Of a stretch of DNA of 64,000 nt, positions 32,901-41,299 are shown one piece after another. A program made the position numbers and the translations under genes. The notes beneath the pieces are model-generated. The model was not told the origin of the DNA, searched no databases, and was given only the letters and a program-made list of their open reading frames with translations. Position 1 is the stretch's first letter, and each line of letters opens with the position of its first letter. Location of the stretch: positions 1-64,000 of the forward strand of contig JANBQC010000042.1 in the NCBI GenBank assembly GCA_027576995.1, in the 5' to 3' direction. The stretch comes from Dimargaris cristalligena. Its lineage: Eukaryota > Kickxellomycota > Dimargaritomycetes > Dimargaritales > Dimargaritaceae.

Positions 32901-35752
32901 CTACTAGGTACGCTGCCGTAGTGGCCCATAGCGCCCTGGTCATCATCGCCACTGGCGTCGAGCGCAGATGGCAGGCATAAGATGGCGGAGTGGGACATGG
33001 AGCGGGGATAGAGGCCCTGTCGAAGTAAGTCGGGCATTTCGGTTTCACCGAGTGGGTGCAAATGCTCGTCCGACATATTGCCCAGTTCATCGTTGATAAA
33101 ATCATCAAGGTCCGAATACCCCATGGACGTCAAGTCATCTCCGTAGGAGCCCGACATGGATTCATCGTGGTCCTCCGGTGGGATAATCACCTCCAATTCA
33201 TCGGCAAAGCGCACATTCGAGGAGTGACGACTAAGGGAGGACCGGTTGCCAGTAGTGGGGTTTCCTTCCGGAAGCTCACCGGTGTGGCTCAGGCGGGTAG
33301 TCCGACTGGGGTCGTGCAAGATGGACCGGATAGGTTCGCGAGGGCCGGTATGGCCAGTTGTATTGGGCGAGAAAGTAACGCTAGGGCCGGCGGGATGCGA
33401 GTTGGGGCTTAGGGTCGACTGGGTCATTTGGATGGGCGTATCCAAGTCGAGCACTGGATCAGCTAGGGCTTCCAAAATTAGGGGAGGTGAAGGGGTCATA
33501 AGGCGCTGGTTTCGTGATGAGGGGGAGGGGGTGCGTCGCTCACCCACCCGCTGGCCCACCAATTCATTCAAAAGACCCAGCGATTCGGAGTCGGTTGATA
33601 ATCGTTTAAGGTCCACTAGTCGGGTTGGAGTACCGAGTGAACCCGTCGCGGACACTCGTGTGATTTGGGGGGACGACAGTCGGGCGAAGCCGGGAGGTGA
33701 TGAAGAGGCGGTGTGGAAAGAATCAATAGATAGACTGGCATCGGTTGAGGTCATCCGGTTGTCGGTGGTCGTTGGCGAGGGATGGCTGGGTGAGGAAGGA
33801 GGCCGATGAAGTCTGATGGGGGAGCTGGCCGTATCGAACGGGGAAGGTAGATCAGTGTCCCGTGGTGGCGAGTCGTCAACGTTATAGAACAAAGCGGACG
33901 AGGATGATTCTTCATAAGGAACGGGGGACTGGGTACGGCTGCTGTAACCAAGGGGAGAAACCACCAGGGTAGCTCGTTGGAGGGCATAGGCGCCCAAACT
34001 GGGACCTGGCCGTCCCACCGGGCTCTGATCATACCCCACCAAACTGGGACTGTCCAGGTCTCCCAGGCTAAGTGGAGGGTCACCGGCACTTATATCATCA
34101 TCTAGGTCTTCATTCGAATCAAGGTCACTGGCCGAGCGGAACTGGTTGACATGATCGCGGGAATGGCGATCCGAGTCCCCGTCAGAGTCGCTCATACCGA
34201 ATTGAGAGCGGTCGGCGGCGCTTCGGCGCACTGGAAGTTGCCGATCAGTGGCCTCGTTCACCAGCATAGCGACACCTTCCTCTTCCGTGATAATATCATG
34301 CCGAAAGCGATGCTGGGGTCGCCGGCCACTGTCTTCTAATTGCATTGTTTCCTCAAGACTATCGCGAATGTGTACATTCTCGGTCACTTCGTTGGGGCAG
34401 TAGCCTAAGCGATTCTTAATGGTGGCGGTAGCCCCCTGGTCGAGAAGCCGCTTGACTACCGTTTTATCACCTAGAAACGCGGCCAGGTGCAAAGCGGTAT
34501 TGCGCATCCGGCCAAACCGGTGGCTGTCTAGCTCGCCCGGCCAACTGTTATCGATGAGGGCGTGTAGTACAGCGGCTCGGGTTTCAAGTTCCTCGGGCCG
34601 CCGATTTGCGCCGGGGGAAAGGCCGCACTGGGTGGCCGAAAAGTGCATCAGGGCCACTTGTAGACCATCCATACCTGTGGTGTCCTCACCGAGATAAAGA
34701 CTCGCATCGCGAATGATGGAACTGTGAAACGGGGTGGGTACTGGACTGCGGGCATTGATCAGAGGGCGGTGGGAGCTGAGGAGGCTGGTTACAGTGATGA
34801 GTTGACCATTGGCGATGGCGTGAAACCATTTGGTTTGAAGGAGAAACTCGTTGACGTGCAGCGGAGACGAACCGGGAATAGACTGGTTCAAACTTTCAAA
34901 CGACGCGGCAATATGATCAAAGGGGTCCTCGGGGTCGGGATTTCCGACCATTCCGGCCGGCTCCAGGCCCGACGGAGGCTGTCCAGACCGGTGGTAGTAG
35001 GTAGACATCAGTAAATTCTCTAGGCCGCGGGGGCTGGTTCGGGGCTGGTTTGCGTAGGAGGGTAATGCGGCTTGATCGGACTCCCGGGGAGGCGCGGGAT
35101 CTTCAGACTCGGAGGATGAGGAGTCGGGACCTACTTGACCGTGTTCAGAGGTGGCGGCGGCCACCGCGGCTCGAGCCGCTGCGGACGTGGGTCGGGATAG
35201 GGATGATATGGATGACAGGCTGGAATAGGCGGTTGCAGTAGCTGGTAACGACTGGAATTTGTTGATGACGACGGGCGCCGGGGGGAAGCCCGTGGCGCCG
35301 CTGGGACTTGATGAATGCGCACTGGAATGTTTGATCAAAAATTCATTATCGTAAGCCGGTGCGGGGTTAGTGAGAGGACTAGGTGCCCGGGTCCGAATAG
35401 CAGTTGGGGGGGCCAACGGGTCCTGCGACCGTGAAAACACAACGGGGGACAGCGGATCGAAGGAGGGATTGGGCGAGCTTCCGGGGGTGACGGATGAGGG
35501 GGAATATGAGGTATTAGAGAGCGGAGCGCAAGTGGTCAATGTGGAGGCGCTGCCCTCGCTGGATTCGACAACGGCTACAGCCTCGGGCCGAGCATTGGTC
35601 CACAGCTCCGACGGCAGATTAAAGCTGAGACCCTGTTGGCTGGAGGAAGTCTGAGAGTAGTGTGAGGCGAGGGAATCAGCCAGGCTATTGGTGGAGTGAC
35701 TCGAGTCGGAAGGGTCGTCCCGCGGGGCTGAACCCAAAAAGCGGGAGAGCAT
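23909..35752 (-). CDS. Giant ankyrin-repeat, anillin/Bud4-like and PH-domain protein
   Basis: One uninterrupted frame encodes 3947 residues. Ankyrin-like repeats sit at about 305-465 (WFHAIANGQLITVTSLL; NTALHLAAFLGDKTVVKRLL). Long Ser/Pro-rich disordered stretches follow. A conserved, globular, helical middle region occurs at about 2000-2450 (FAFTKYPYLYFDTISTSRI; QQPYEILEKLLPGLHALY), and a further ordered island at about 2660-2730. Near the C-terminus is an anillin/Bud4-type C2-like domain at about 3250-3335 (HVWVRILSLDEMAF; VRSLYMVIHNEDEVRYTKPI), continuing at 3460-3506. The last unit is a PH domain (WLHGYLYMRGLDSPFWRRRY from about 3533) split by about 190 disordered residues, ending with RRWLANLKNVVG at about 3815. 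Bud4 and anillins organise septins and the division site at the membrane. The C-terminal match suggests a role in septum or polarity; the ankyrins and middle region are not part of Bud4 as I know it. No intron is evident. Confidence 0.85.
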   Translation of the reverse strand: MLSRFLGSAPRDDPSDSSHSTNSLADSLASHYSQTSSSQQGLSFNLPSELWTNARPEAVAVVESSEGSASTLTTCAPLSNTSYSPSSVTPGSSPNPSFDPLSPVVFSRSQDPLAPPTAIRTRAPSPLTNPAPAYDNEFLIKHSSAHSSSPSGATGFPPAPVVINKFQSLPATATAYSSLSSISSLSRPTSAAARAAVAAATSEHGQVGPDSSSSESEDPAPPRESDQAALPSYANQPRTSPRGLENLLMSTYYHRSGQPPSGLEPAGMVGNPDPEDPFDHIAASFESLNQSIPGSSPLHVNEFLLQTKWFHAIANGQLITVTSLLSSHRPLINARSPVPTPFHSSIIRDASLYLGEDTTGMDGLQVALMHFSATQCGLSPGANRRPEELETRAAVLHALIDNSWPGELDSHRFGRMRNTALHLAAFLGDKTVVKRLLDQGATATIKNRLGYCPNEVTENVHIRDSLEETMQLEDSGRRPQHRFRHDIITEEEGVAMLVNEATDRQLPVRRSAADRSQFGMSDSDGDSDRHSRDHVNQFRSASDLDSNEDLDDDISAGDPPLSLGDLDSPSLVGYDQSPVGRPGPSLGAYALQRATLVVSPLGYSSRTQSPVPYEESSSSALFYNVDDSPPRDTDLPSPFDTASSPIRLHRPPSSPSHPSPTTTDNRMTSTDASLSIDSFHTASSSPPGFARLSSPQITRVSATGSLGTPTRLVDLKRLSTDSESLGLLNELVGQRVGERRTPSPSSRNQRLMTPSPPLILEALADPVLDLDTPIQMTQSTLSPNSHPAGPSVTFSPNTTGHTGPREPIRSILHDPSRTTRLSHTGELPEGNPTTGNRSSLSRHSSNVRFADELEVIIPPEDHDESMSGSYGDDLTSMGYSDLDDFINDELGNMSDEHLHPLGETEMPDLLRQGLYPRSMSHSAILCLPSALDASGDDDQGAMGHYGSVPSSRGIYFPRSNSYQPVFPLQPEQTPESNPSQHDSSSSTSSSDNSAANRRAWFDVGSMDSQDDTQLPAQLTPRPHPLSNEMFPDNLPSSPSVTSQLGAPFDHSRDRSDSSAPSSGSIRRPQPVYPSFPSDFEPSPPPSSLPRTGSSPYRDDNLGRSYEPSSTFPSARESPYLTAEPARESKEPPFNSVDALLNRLVNSPEISVRDHSRPSSPLTLSGSLRESGARSSLGDRRLSGSPDPGFPRSQSPARSPLPPPNVLRAGTPTKTLRSSPLAMRPSDNHDDDETPPLTAEPVPPPLLFDFPELQQSRNFLASRRKQPSSRPSSPRPAESVLDDYIDSSIRGTRPSIPSVGRQDRRGSLAITIPHDPPRSKSPATRRASHSAANQELGRESAFTYSNVIRSHSPLLTNLLPTDSPQPRTPDFPGPDYTSGRDSPSFLSSSFVTAANSAPSSSSPSSSLTPSGSRRRAVSPSLDNLDRRQLVSSFLKEKHDVRDLGSSTSLSSPITVPPGLIRQTSARDRRGGSPTPSSAARVRTDLSPAIRPVMGSGRSSSPSQIYVRPMSPGIRAPEIRTRSPSLIGPAQSPLASSAPTNTSQPSPLRHQRRGSESPMERSSASPSNVIPASEIKARHRTSIRRLSRSNLVSQRIQDFNESIAQSESNVSFSMCFDGEKELGTSFLETSFLTEDMVRQHGSVDQTIDRPERVCSPKSFGFPETLSLPKSLADPLGNNSPLLPILSPVAPVLIYSYRHDADSRGPQPDVTAVLASGRVPPPTIAEPRPYKNDASPADSTPARDERRPTQARRRNSMASQSLSPQLRSRQQQYPSYETVVAVTPRHTPPSMSSGSLHRRSSFPPAQAPSLPTDGVSTQGSLAMRRSGTLVRSQSTRLSRIAVPTRIYPLEELRQLSPQRPTQVSPSSPRAVPFIDTAAGGSGANPSIMRRLSFSRPLQRTSTTTPPPVGQHPIQPTPSVPMAPTPLGLGVGLPLLRISSSSLLPDFLNESPGMYASNQSVYLGSDESLSIQNGNSAQTSFAHLAFPAGEFFDRRPVSHVSSLLAHPSVMGSGSILTKEKLDQVNPVLAEALRENPGECLLGLYLTDADRPEAASMKLSEAFDPDGRYNHLVDSQQFRAMLVRDMNYLTERLGPAPRSEFDRTDPLSTYPGARPLARDTENTRRRIPDFEPPWGTSHAGAENQTGRFGEENEGAPFSLSGISRGGHFMDHSGSQEAAHFNHLANTDGESVTRSGEQWLHQPYHPWAFAFTKYPYLYFDTISTSRIQTQINILRTVAQQARHGQSLSGLPTQLKLSIPVQDRSVDSSSQAPLNPPPYPLLEDDVRQLVDHVRPRLRTWLLQQPYEILEKLLPGLHALYKNQIGDIIDDIYRLRNPFRLACSMTTLSPTRSSKANSCPTFSSSFHYPDRESGIRICRRRSAPSEMSMRRPGSRRSTSLTKRSRGEPNSDIGVETTTSHDVKEAMKRDLHNLRVEYSILTIWDWLHTDSIVGPGTSLQGFRQPSEMGSMSTGQRSIPSLVPSGYLETSQATHESFISLPGHFGTGSKTSTPQNSQRRSGWTLLPGSLQDVSVEDAVSDAIREMMDLQTHVRPHSPDAPARSAATTATEAISGKRGASPSPGKTEATVAAGPLTESVVSMLNRTNASNSSHGEESFQTGRSVPLLSSPETAPMGPIMKQPSPPPVSPTGHMVTESFSVESPVTTTAPTEEEKMVWIEQWKTVLEFLEDRNSRAWEKLPDPDEILDPDYTSPLPELPRIVGNEIVGMTEAMLAADQGIFTEESSLSSRRSLLTASDAGEVPSRTSSFQRLQDLFSNPSKSTTSLPSSSIPVATEAPASPPSRSASPSSPNEALDDPQAMNPVFSVQSSLNLLPSPVDHSGFQDVLNQFPPPPQTISPVDRPVSRIRAESDGYRISPASQESRGPTRNDLLHTHRLSLQASDPQLASDIRPIVIPTHIQTPMPASTPTSTSIAVNSAAATGSKSDRSSSSGFSHWIRSDVLSLAEATPTTPNSATIPSSQPPHSQPPTPPERPAAPFRIPEPDIKRGVSFLGDIYNQLSGIGQGLASETDDRSVLPSMNSDTSFLTSEQAVHNWAGMEDVARAVADAHSQRDHVPVHDSPTLRTNGSRSNLSRRNSRVPIPKPTSATVVVRAPVPASAPAPVPEEQPKQSELDLLKSPDILAPLSVSIPQLSSIHPPQLDLDHGGPFQGADVVPWSPVIQQLPPVELPELLSGTQPISESPSPSPSPSPVHRPGRSSVPQPQPTSPTVAKPLIVSTPKTSKPLPPYVNQFPQIPTTEACFVPPKPFLDHGHVWVRILSLDEMAFTPESPVRSLYMVIHNEDEVRYTKPIPADRIENASVRINQEFRVPVGRESTLLFWIRLQTTTKVAPVPGDSRGAFSKLKASASKCLPLLGGSPRKPKPHSNSTNPFDYPSIPQRQSSLPVPQVPSFSANSDVYPRVVAQNDASMQSSGMPFPCESIRSENSSVFEHVDQPQGNMRPNDEPQYKEETHGSVTISLRDILKQVFARKYIGSWPVESIWIDGPAGRLVLQLFYLPAIPQLLPREIPLTFRDMLETVAAAEWHTHIWLHGYLYMRGLDSPFWRRRYFKLEGAFLMAYHEDTKAPKLLIDLTMASHVLDPDQATNPAAQNKTDFSSSLISQPKGSVRRRRNQNESQPPTTSSAHLSVPETHRQHRQRSRSELSQPRGSLAIRQRAPLHQPVPRRQSFATGIPQPSENRIPDYFHRPSAERDDEERYASSDSGFSSGADRRIGSGTEVSQTKAHRPQHYSATSSDYDSQATGDEADVEGYSNQSDLTRSLSSTNPRPQHTSQITQAHPPNSMTIVFRNDDGMLELYADTLDSKRRWLANLKNVVGHVPRVPTWFVRLLTIDQSARHRQQQQRLDSQRQKAKQKQKRHQQQANPQSTKRPSGGTSATQPTAPHAPSGQSYGSAPRIISPPGTRSSAAPSSSRHSHLRWQETGTTKSHGPATRSTIPNFIVS

Positions 35753-38080
35753 GGGGAACTGAGAAAGGGTGGCGCAGATACGAAGGACGATACTACGGCT
35801 TGGAGGCTAGTTCTGAGGGAACAACTTATACGGGGAGGGGGGTACCAAAAATAGGAATAAGGAATACTTAGAAGAACAAACACCAAGAGGTACAAAGCAG
35901 CGAAAACACAGCTGGGAAAGAGAAGTTAAAAACAGGGCTAATATTATTGAGACACCCACAACGGCCGGGGGACTGAGCATATTATATGCGGTGGGTTCAA
36001 CAACGGCACCAAACTCGAATGAGCAGAATTCAGACAACTTTAACGTATCAATTTTACACGGTGGGTTTACGACAACAGAAACGGCCCACGCGAACACCAG
36101 CATACGCGTAGCAAAATGAAAAACGGGGTCAAGGAATCGACAATGGTCAATAAGGAAGGGGGAATCCACGGCTAGGGCTGGTTAAGGAATGCTTGGGTAG
36201 GTTAAAAAGGAAACCGCAACCGACTGAGGTAATGGACAGAATAGGGCAGGAAAGAAAGGAATGGTAAGCAGGGGCGCCGGTTGTCTGTTAACCAACCGGA
36301 ATATAGAAAAGTCGACGAATTTAGCCAACACAAAAGAGAAAGTAGAACCAACTCCGCCGGATACAGGAGGTATACCTCAGGAAAAAGGCAGGAAAGTGCA
36401 TATAGCATTTAACGTCTGGCAAAAACCATACAAGCGACTCGCTCGCGCATACACTGTATCAACACCCCCCGCCTTCTGATTTCCCAATGCCAGGAGGCAC
36501 TGTAGGGGGGGAGTGGACAATGGGCCCCGCCTCTCTCTGTTGTCTGCCTGGTTGCGCAGGTAAATGTAGATGTAGCTGCCGTTTTCCCTACACTACACTA
36601 CACTAACTCCTACAGGCCTATCGAACAAAACGGCCCTCTTCTGCGTATTGATCTTGTCCAAGCGTCAACTTCCTCCTTTATCACCGACCCAGCCACACGC
36701 CAGCAAAAAGTACAATTTACTCGACATTCCCCAACCGTGGGTAGAGTGGCTTTAAGGTACCCCGGTTCCGCACTTACTACCAATTAGTGATTTTTCGTCC
36801 GGACTTGGCTCTCTCGGCTGTGTTTATGTTTGGGTTTGGGCCTCGATTTGTTGGAAGACGCACACCGACGGCCGTGATTGGCTGGCTGCCCCCAAGGGAA
36901 ACAAAGCAGGCCAAACCCAATAATTTCAGGTCCATCAAGCTGGACAGGGACCACCATCATAACCCCCGCCGTGTCTAATAGATGCATGGAGGGGATCTCA
37001 CATACTATCTAGGGCAGCCCCTATATCATTATACCCATTATTAGTGTGCCCCTTAATTAGCCCCTTTTACCCTGTCTGGGCCACCTACTAAATACCCCCC
37101 CACCAGCCAGCCTTTTATTCCCAGTGCTGTTCACCAAAAATCTTAGTCTGTTGGATTTGTGAGGACTTGCGAAGTATGGCTGCTGCACATGTGCCCTCCT
37201 CCCTCACCTCGTCACCTGTTCGCCAGACATGACCATCGACCCCACCTCCTACCACTCAACGACCTTTATCGGGCTCTATACCCCACCTTCAATCTCCGTT
37301 CACCATAAAAATACACATGTGTGCTTGATGAGGGCGAGCCGTGAAAAGAGGGCATTATAATGTAATGCTACTATCCCCCCCACATGTCTGCGCAGATACA
37401 CCCACCCTCCCCACATTAACCCTGCATAAGGGAGGCAGTGACCTCATGCCACTCGATTCTTCCAGGCCTTCCAGCCGCAGAATTTCTCGCCTTTATTTAC
37501 TCCGAATTACAAACAACTTGTCTTTGCCACTGGCAACTGATCTTTACTCCGCCTAGCCTGTCTGGCATTGGGGGTCTGGTGAATATATGCACCTGTCCCA
37601 TGGTTTTGGGCTACTTTTACCCTTCCCTATATGTAGACCAGCCAATTCCCACGACTCGACCTATTCGTATATAATATATAATGTGCCTGCTATCCACTTC
37701 CGAACTAGCCTTATTCAATTTGTCTCCTTTCCCAAATGGTGTCCGCCACGTAGGGCCGCCAAGAACCATCTAAAACCGAACCAGAGACCTAAAAGCACCC
37801 CTATTCATTAATTGGGTCATTCAGTCGTTTTGTTATAATCACTACGTATATACTCCCCTAAATCAGGTCTCAAACCAACTGGTTTCAAACCCGTTGGGCC
37901 GCCCTTGCTTATTATACCACCTACACCACCTAAACATCGTTAGTAGAGGGGGGGGACATCGTGGGCCGGCCCGAGAAATTCAAAATGGAAACTGGATGCA
38001 AATGGTCCATTTATTAATGAACACGACAGGTAAGTCCAATAATTACTTCATCGGTCTATATCACCCATTACGGTGGTATT
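35753..38080. other. Intergenic region upstream of the giant gene
   Basis: About the first 700 bases, read on the minus strand, are a pyrimidine-rich leader for the giant gene. A short CTACA tandem lies near 36590. Open frames at 37341-37674 and elsewhere lack family likeness or splice support. A purine/GC-rich run of eight Gs lies near 37950. Nothing else is supportable. Confidence 0.55.
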
Positions 38081-38452
38081 TTACAAGTAGGAGATGAAGG
38101 CTAAACCGGCCACGACGGCGGCACCGGCGGCCTGGGCGGCCATGTTGCCGTTGATCAGACCCATAGCACCGCTGGCAACCACATCAGTCTCAGTGGCAAC
38201 GGCAGCCGTGTCGGAGGGCTCGACGGTCTTGGTGGACACGTCGGTGGAGGCCTGTTGGCTGGTGGGGGAGTTGCTGGTGGTTTCGGTAGTCACCGAGGTC
38301 GTGTCAGCGGAATCGTCACTGCCGTTGGTGCTCTGCGAGCCACCACCGGCGACAGTAGAAGTTTCGATGTTGGTGACGGTCGACTGAGCGTTCACCACCG
38401 CGGCGGCGGCGAGTGTGGCCAGGGCAATAGCGGCGTAAGACTTTCCGATCAT
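38081..38452 (-). CDS. Small secreted, Ser/Thr-rich, probably GPI-anchored cell-wall protein
   Basis: An intronless product of 123 residues. The first 22 or so residues form a clear signal peptide, MIGKSYAAIALATLAAAAV followed by VNAQ, with cleavage likely after NA or AQ. The middle is rich in Ser, Thr, Val and Glu (TSVTTETTSNSPTSQQ), a typical O-mannosylated stalk. The end is a small-residue region followed by a hydrophobic tail (AAGAAVVAGLAFISYL), the layout of a GPI-attachment signal; the omega site is probably among the Gly/Ala/Ser around residue 95-100. A frame-compatible upstream start exists but would bury the signal peptide, so the start at 38452 is preferred. No sequence family can be named, as such proteins evolve quickly. 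Confidence 0.8.
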   Translation of the reverse strand: MIGKSYAAIALATLAAAAVVNAQSTVTNIETSTVAGGGSQSTNGSDDSADTTSVTTETTSNSPTSQQASTDVSTKTVEPSDTAAVATETDVVASGAMGLINGNMAAQAAGAAVVAGLAFISYL

Positions 38453-39575
38453 TGTGTAAGTGGATGGTGATGAGAGAGGGAGGGGTATGCGAAATGGGGA
38501 GTTGTAATGAGGATAACTAACGTATAAGGGAAAAAACCCGATCCCCAATGGCTGGATTCCGACTTATATTTATACCCAATCCGGTCAATTCCGCTGTCGG
38601 TGGGTAAAACCTTCCTTGTTTCGAATTGATTCCTTGGTTAGTAAGGCGGCCGAGTTCGACTGTCTCTGAGTGGGCCATGTTATTAGTAGCCCTGCTCAAT
38701 CGGAACCTCCGTATTATGCCTCCCCTTGCTAATCAAGTGATACGAGTCCCATTATAGAATGAGGAGACGCAGTAAAACCTTGTAGGTCTTACCAACACGA
38801 TATGGCGGTAGGAAGTATAGGCGCGCTTCGATTTGAAACAGACGGGCCCTATTGTAATCCACCGGTGGCCGTTTCGCCGGTCCAATTGGCGTCTTGATCG
38901 AGCTAAGCCTACTCACTATCCATACATCTTATCGATCAAGGTGACTCAATCATATGTAGTTGGGCGTGTCTGGGGCCAACTTCTGCATCTTTGCAACTGA
39001 GAGGGGCACGGCCATATGTCTTCGTGTGTGTATAAGACCAGGTCTTAAACCATCTTGTAGGTTAGAACAGGTTTGATTACGAAAATCGGGCCGAGGGAGT
39101 ATCTTCGCCGGTTGATAGTCTTACCTAGGGGGGCTTTTCTTAATATCATGAGCCTACCCTAGTCCATCTAAAACCGCCAAGGGGCGTGGCGTGAGATTAA
39201 TGGGGAGTTTCACGTTGCCCAATTATTAGCGAAAACCACGTCAAACCATTGCACAGCTATGGCTCCTGATTAAGCGGAATGGTGTAGTAAAGGGGCCAGA
39301 GGGACCCCCCCCCTCATCTAATCAACGGTAGTAGAGTTTGCAGTCTGAGCAGTAATGGTGTAAATTTGGGTCGTTCGTCGTTTAATTTCTATTTAAGAAA
39401 TACTCCACAAATAGCCGAGCTCGTAATCGGCGGATACGATGGCATCTCGATAGTCGGGCATCCCCATTCGCACAAGAGACGCTACCCCTATCCATCTATA
39501 AAACAGCCTCACTTGGTATCAATGGTGTTTCGAAAGTCCAGCCAAAGGCCCATGCACATTTTTCATCAGATATTA
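38453..39575. other. Intergenic region
   Basis: Upstream DNA of the wall-protein gene and the 3' flank of the WRAP53 gene. The frame at 39366-39635 overlaps the end of the WRAP53 gene and lacks coding character. No gene, RNA or repeat is supported. Confidence 0.6.
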
Positions 39576-40982
39576 CTAGGTGACTTCGGGAAATTCCGCC
39601 GCATCCCAACGCCAGATCCGTACGCTGTTGTCTAGTGAACGCGTATTGCCTTCGTCGTCATCATCGTCATCATCATCCAGGGCCTCCCGTTGGCCCGAAC
39701 AGGTGGCCATGAGAGGCAGAGTTGGGTGGAATTGGGTGGCACCTATAGCATCATGGTGGCCCGGAAATGATTGTACCAGGAGGGGATCCTTAGTGACCGG
39801 TTGGGCCTGGAGCGGTCCGCTAATATCGTAGATCTGAACCGTTCCTTCCCGGGTACCGCTAGCCAGAAATTGGCCCGTCGGATCCACGTCAAAACTAATG
39901 CGCTGACTTGTACCGAGCGTCCGATCAATACAAAACAGGAACTTCCCCGTTTGGCGAATATCCCAGCAGAATACTGAGTAGTGGGTCCGACCGGTCAAAT
40001 AGAGGTAATTGCCGCAGGGGGAGAACTGACATTGACTCAGACCGTTGCCGATGGGCGGTCGTTTGAGATGGAGCAGGGCACCGGGGGCCGTGTCGGCGTA
40101 GAGGCCCACGGAATTGCTGAACGTGCCTACGGCGTAGAGCCCCGATCGGTCCGGATTAAAAGCTATGGTGGATACGATACCCTTCTGCCCGGCCTTACTG
40201 TTGCGGGTAGGGGTGAGGCGGACCGTTTGCCGGGCCATCCCCGGCCGCTGAACGTCGAAAATATGGATCGCGTCGTGGTAGCCGGTATATAATGATTGGC
40301 CGTCAGGGTGGAACGCCAGCGCATACGCCGCAATCTTCTGCCCCTTGTCATCTTCAGCCCAGTAGGTTGCCTGGACCTTGCCGGTGTAGGCATTCCATAG
40401 GTGAACCGGGTGATCACGGGTGGACGAGACAAAACACCAGGTGGACGGGTGGTAATAATCCACATGGGGGTACCAGTCCAGGGCGAGAATGCCATGGCTC
40501 TGTCGGAGGCATTGGAAGGCTTCGAGGGGCTCTGGTGAACCAGTAGCAGCGGCGGTAGTCAGCGTATCGGTGGGGAGCTGGAAGACCCGGGCGCACTGGT
40601 CATTGGAACTAGTCAAAAGAAATGAGCCATCGGGTGACCAGGTCGCCCTTTGGAAGAAGTTATTGTGCTGACCGCTATTTAAAGTGGGAAGGGGGGAGGA
40701 GGGGCTTCCGTCAGAATTGGGCAGTGAATGTTGTTGACCCGGGCGATTCGAAGGGGGATGGAGTCTTAGTCCCTCGGCCACGGTAGTATTGAACCGGGCG
40801 CCCGTCGAGGCGCTTAGAATGGGGCGGTCTCCAGTCGGAGAGTATAGTAGAGCTGGCCAAGGTACGGCTGACCATGGTAGGCCACTGGGCTGGTCATTGG
40901 GGTCAGAGCTCTCGAATGCGGGTGCGAGAGAACTTGGATCAGTAGGGGCGGAGTCGACTGCATTGGATTCCAGCGTTTCCAT
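39576..40982 (-). CDS. WRAP53/TCAB1-type WD-repeat protein
   Basis: An intronless protein of 468 residues. In animals WRAP53 binds the CAB box of scaRNAs and telomerase RNA and takes them to Cajal bodies; the divergent yeast relative Swt21 is linked to splicing. The family signature is clear: NNFFQRATWSPDGSFLLTSS in the first blade, ALDWYPHVDYYHPSTWCFVS and STRDHPVHLWNAYTGKV in the second, then QKIAAYALAFHPDGQSLYTG, a GIVSTIAFNPDRSGLYAVG blade, QCQFSPCGNYLYLTGR and a closing blade with ISFDVDPTGQFLASGTREG. An acidic run of eight Asp lies in the last repeat loop (about residue 440). The first 80 residues are disordered. The gene is divergent from the ASCC1-like gene. The family call is strong; the client RNA in this fungus is unknown. 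Confidence 0.92.
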   Translation of the reverse strand: METLESNAVDSAPTDPSSLAPAFESSDPNDQPSGLPWSAVPWPALLYSPTGDRPILSASTGARFNTTVAEGLRLHPPSNRPGQQHSLPNSDGSPSSPLPTLNSGQHNNFFQRATWSPDGSFLLTSSNDQCARVFQLPTDTLTTAAATGSPEPLEAFQCLRQSHGILALDWYPHVDYYHPSTWCFVSSTRDHPVHLWNAYTGKVQATYWAEDDKGQKIAAYALAFHPDGQSLYTGYHDAIHIFDVQRPGMARQTVRLTPTRNSKAGQKGIVSTIAFNPDRSGLYAVGTFSNSVGLYADTAPGALLHLKRPPIGNGLSQCQFSPCGNYLYLTGRTHYSVFCWDIRQTGKFLFCIDRTLGTSQRISFDVDPTGQFLASGTREGTVQIYDISGPLQAQPVTKDPLLVQSFPGHHDAIGATQFHPTLPLMATCSGQREALDDDDDDDDEGNTRSLDNSVRIWRWDAAEFPEVT

Positions 40983-41299
40983 GGTGCATTTTCGAGGCCA
41001 AGAGTGTGTAAACAGAGGAGACGTATAGAGAACAAGCCGAGTTGGTAGGCCTTGGGGTGTAGAAAGCCAGCCGGTCTCTGAAGTTTACCCCAGAAGTCTA
41101 CCTCTGACCGATGTTACGGTAGCTGAAGAGTGGTGGTCACCCCCCCCCTGGTAATTTCCTTCTCCGAGTTAATCATCCACCAGGCTCTACTTACTCACCG
41201 ACACCTTTTATACCTTCCAACCATTGCCTACCGCTTGCGGTCCACCGCGCTATCGTTTTCTTCTGGATTCCCCCACCCGACCTTTTCGGCGTCCTTACT
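40983..41299. promoter_or_regulatory. Bidirectional promoter region between the WRAP53-like and ASCC1-like genes
   Basis: These 317 bases lie between two divergent start codons. A C9 tract lies near 41140. No unambiguous TATA element is seen. Confidence 0.5.

Noticed and set aside
24548..35014. Dozens of plus-strand frames of 60-190 codons opposite the giant gene
   Set aside because: They are antisense shadows of a GC-rich Ser/Pro-coding frame, with Arg/Gly-rich composition and no homology pattern.
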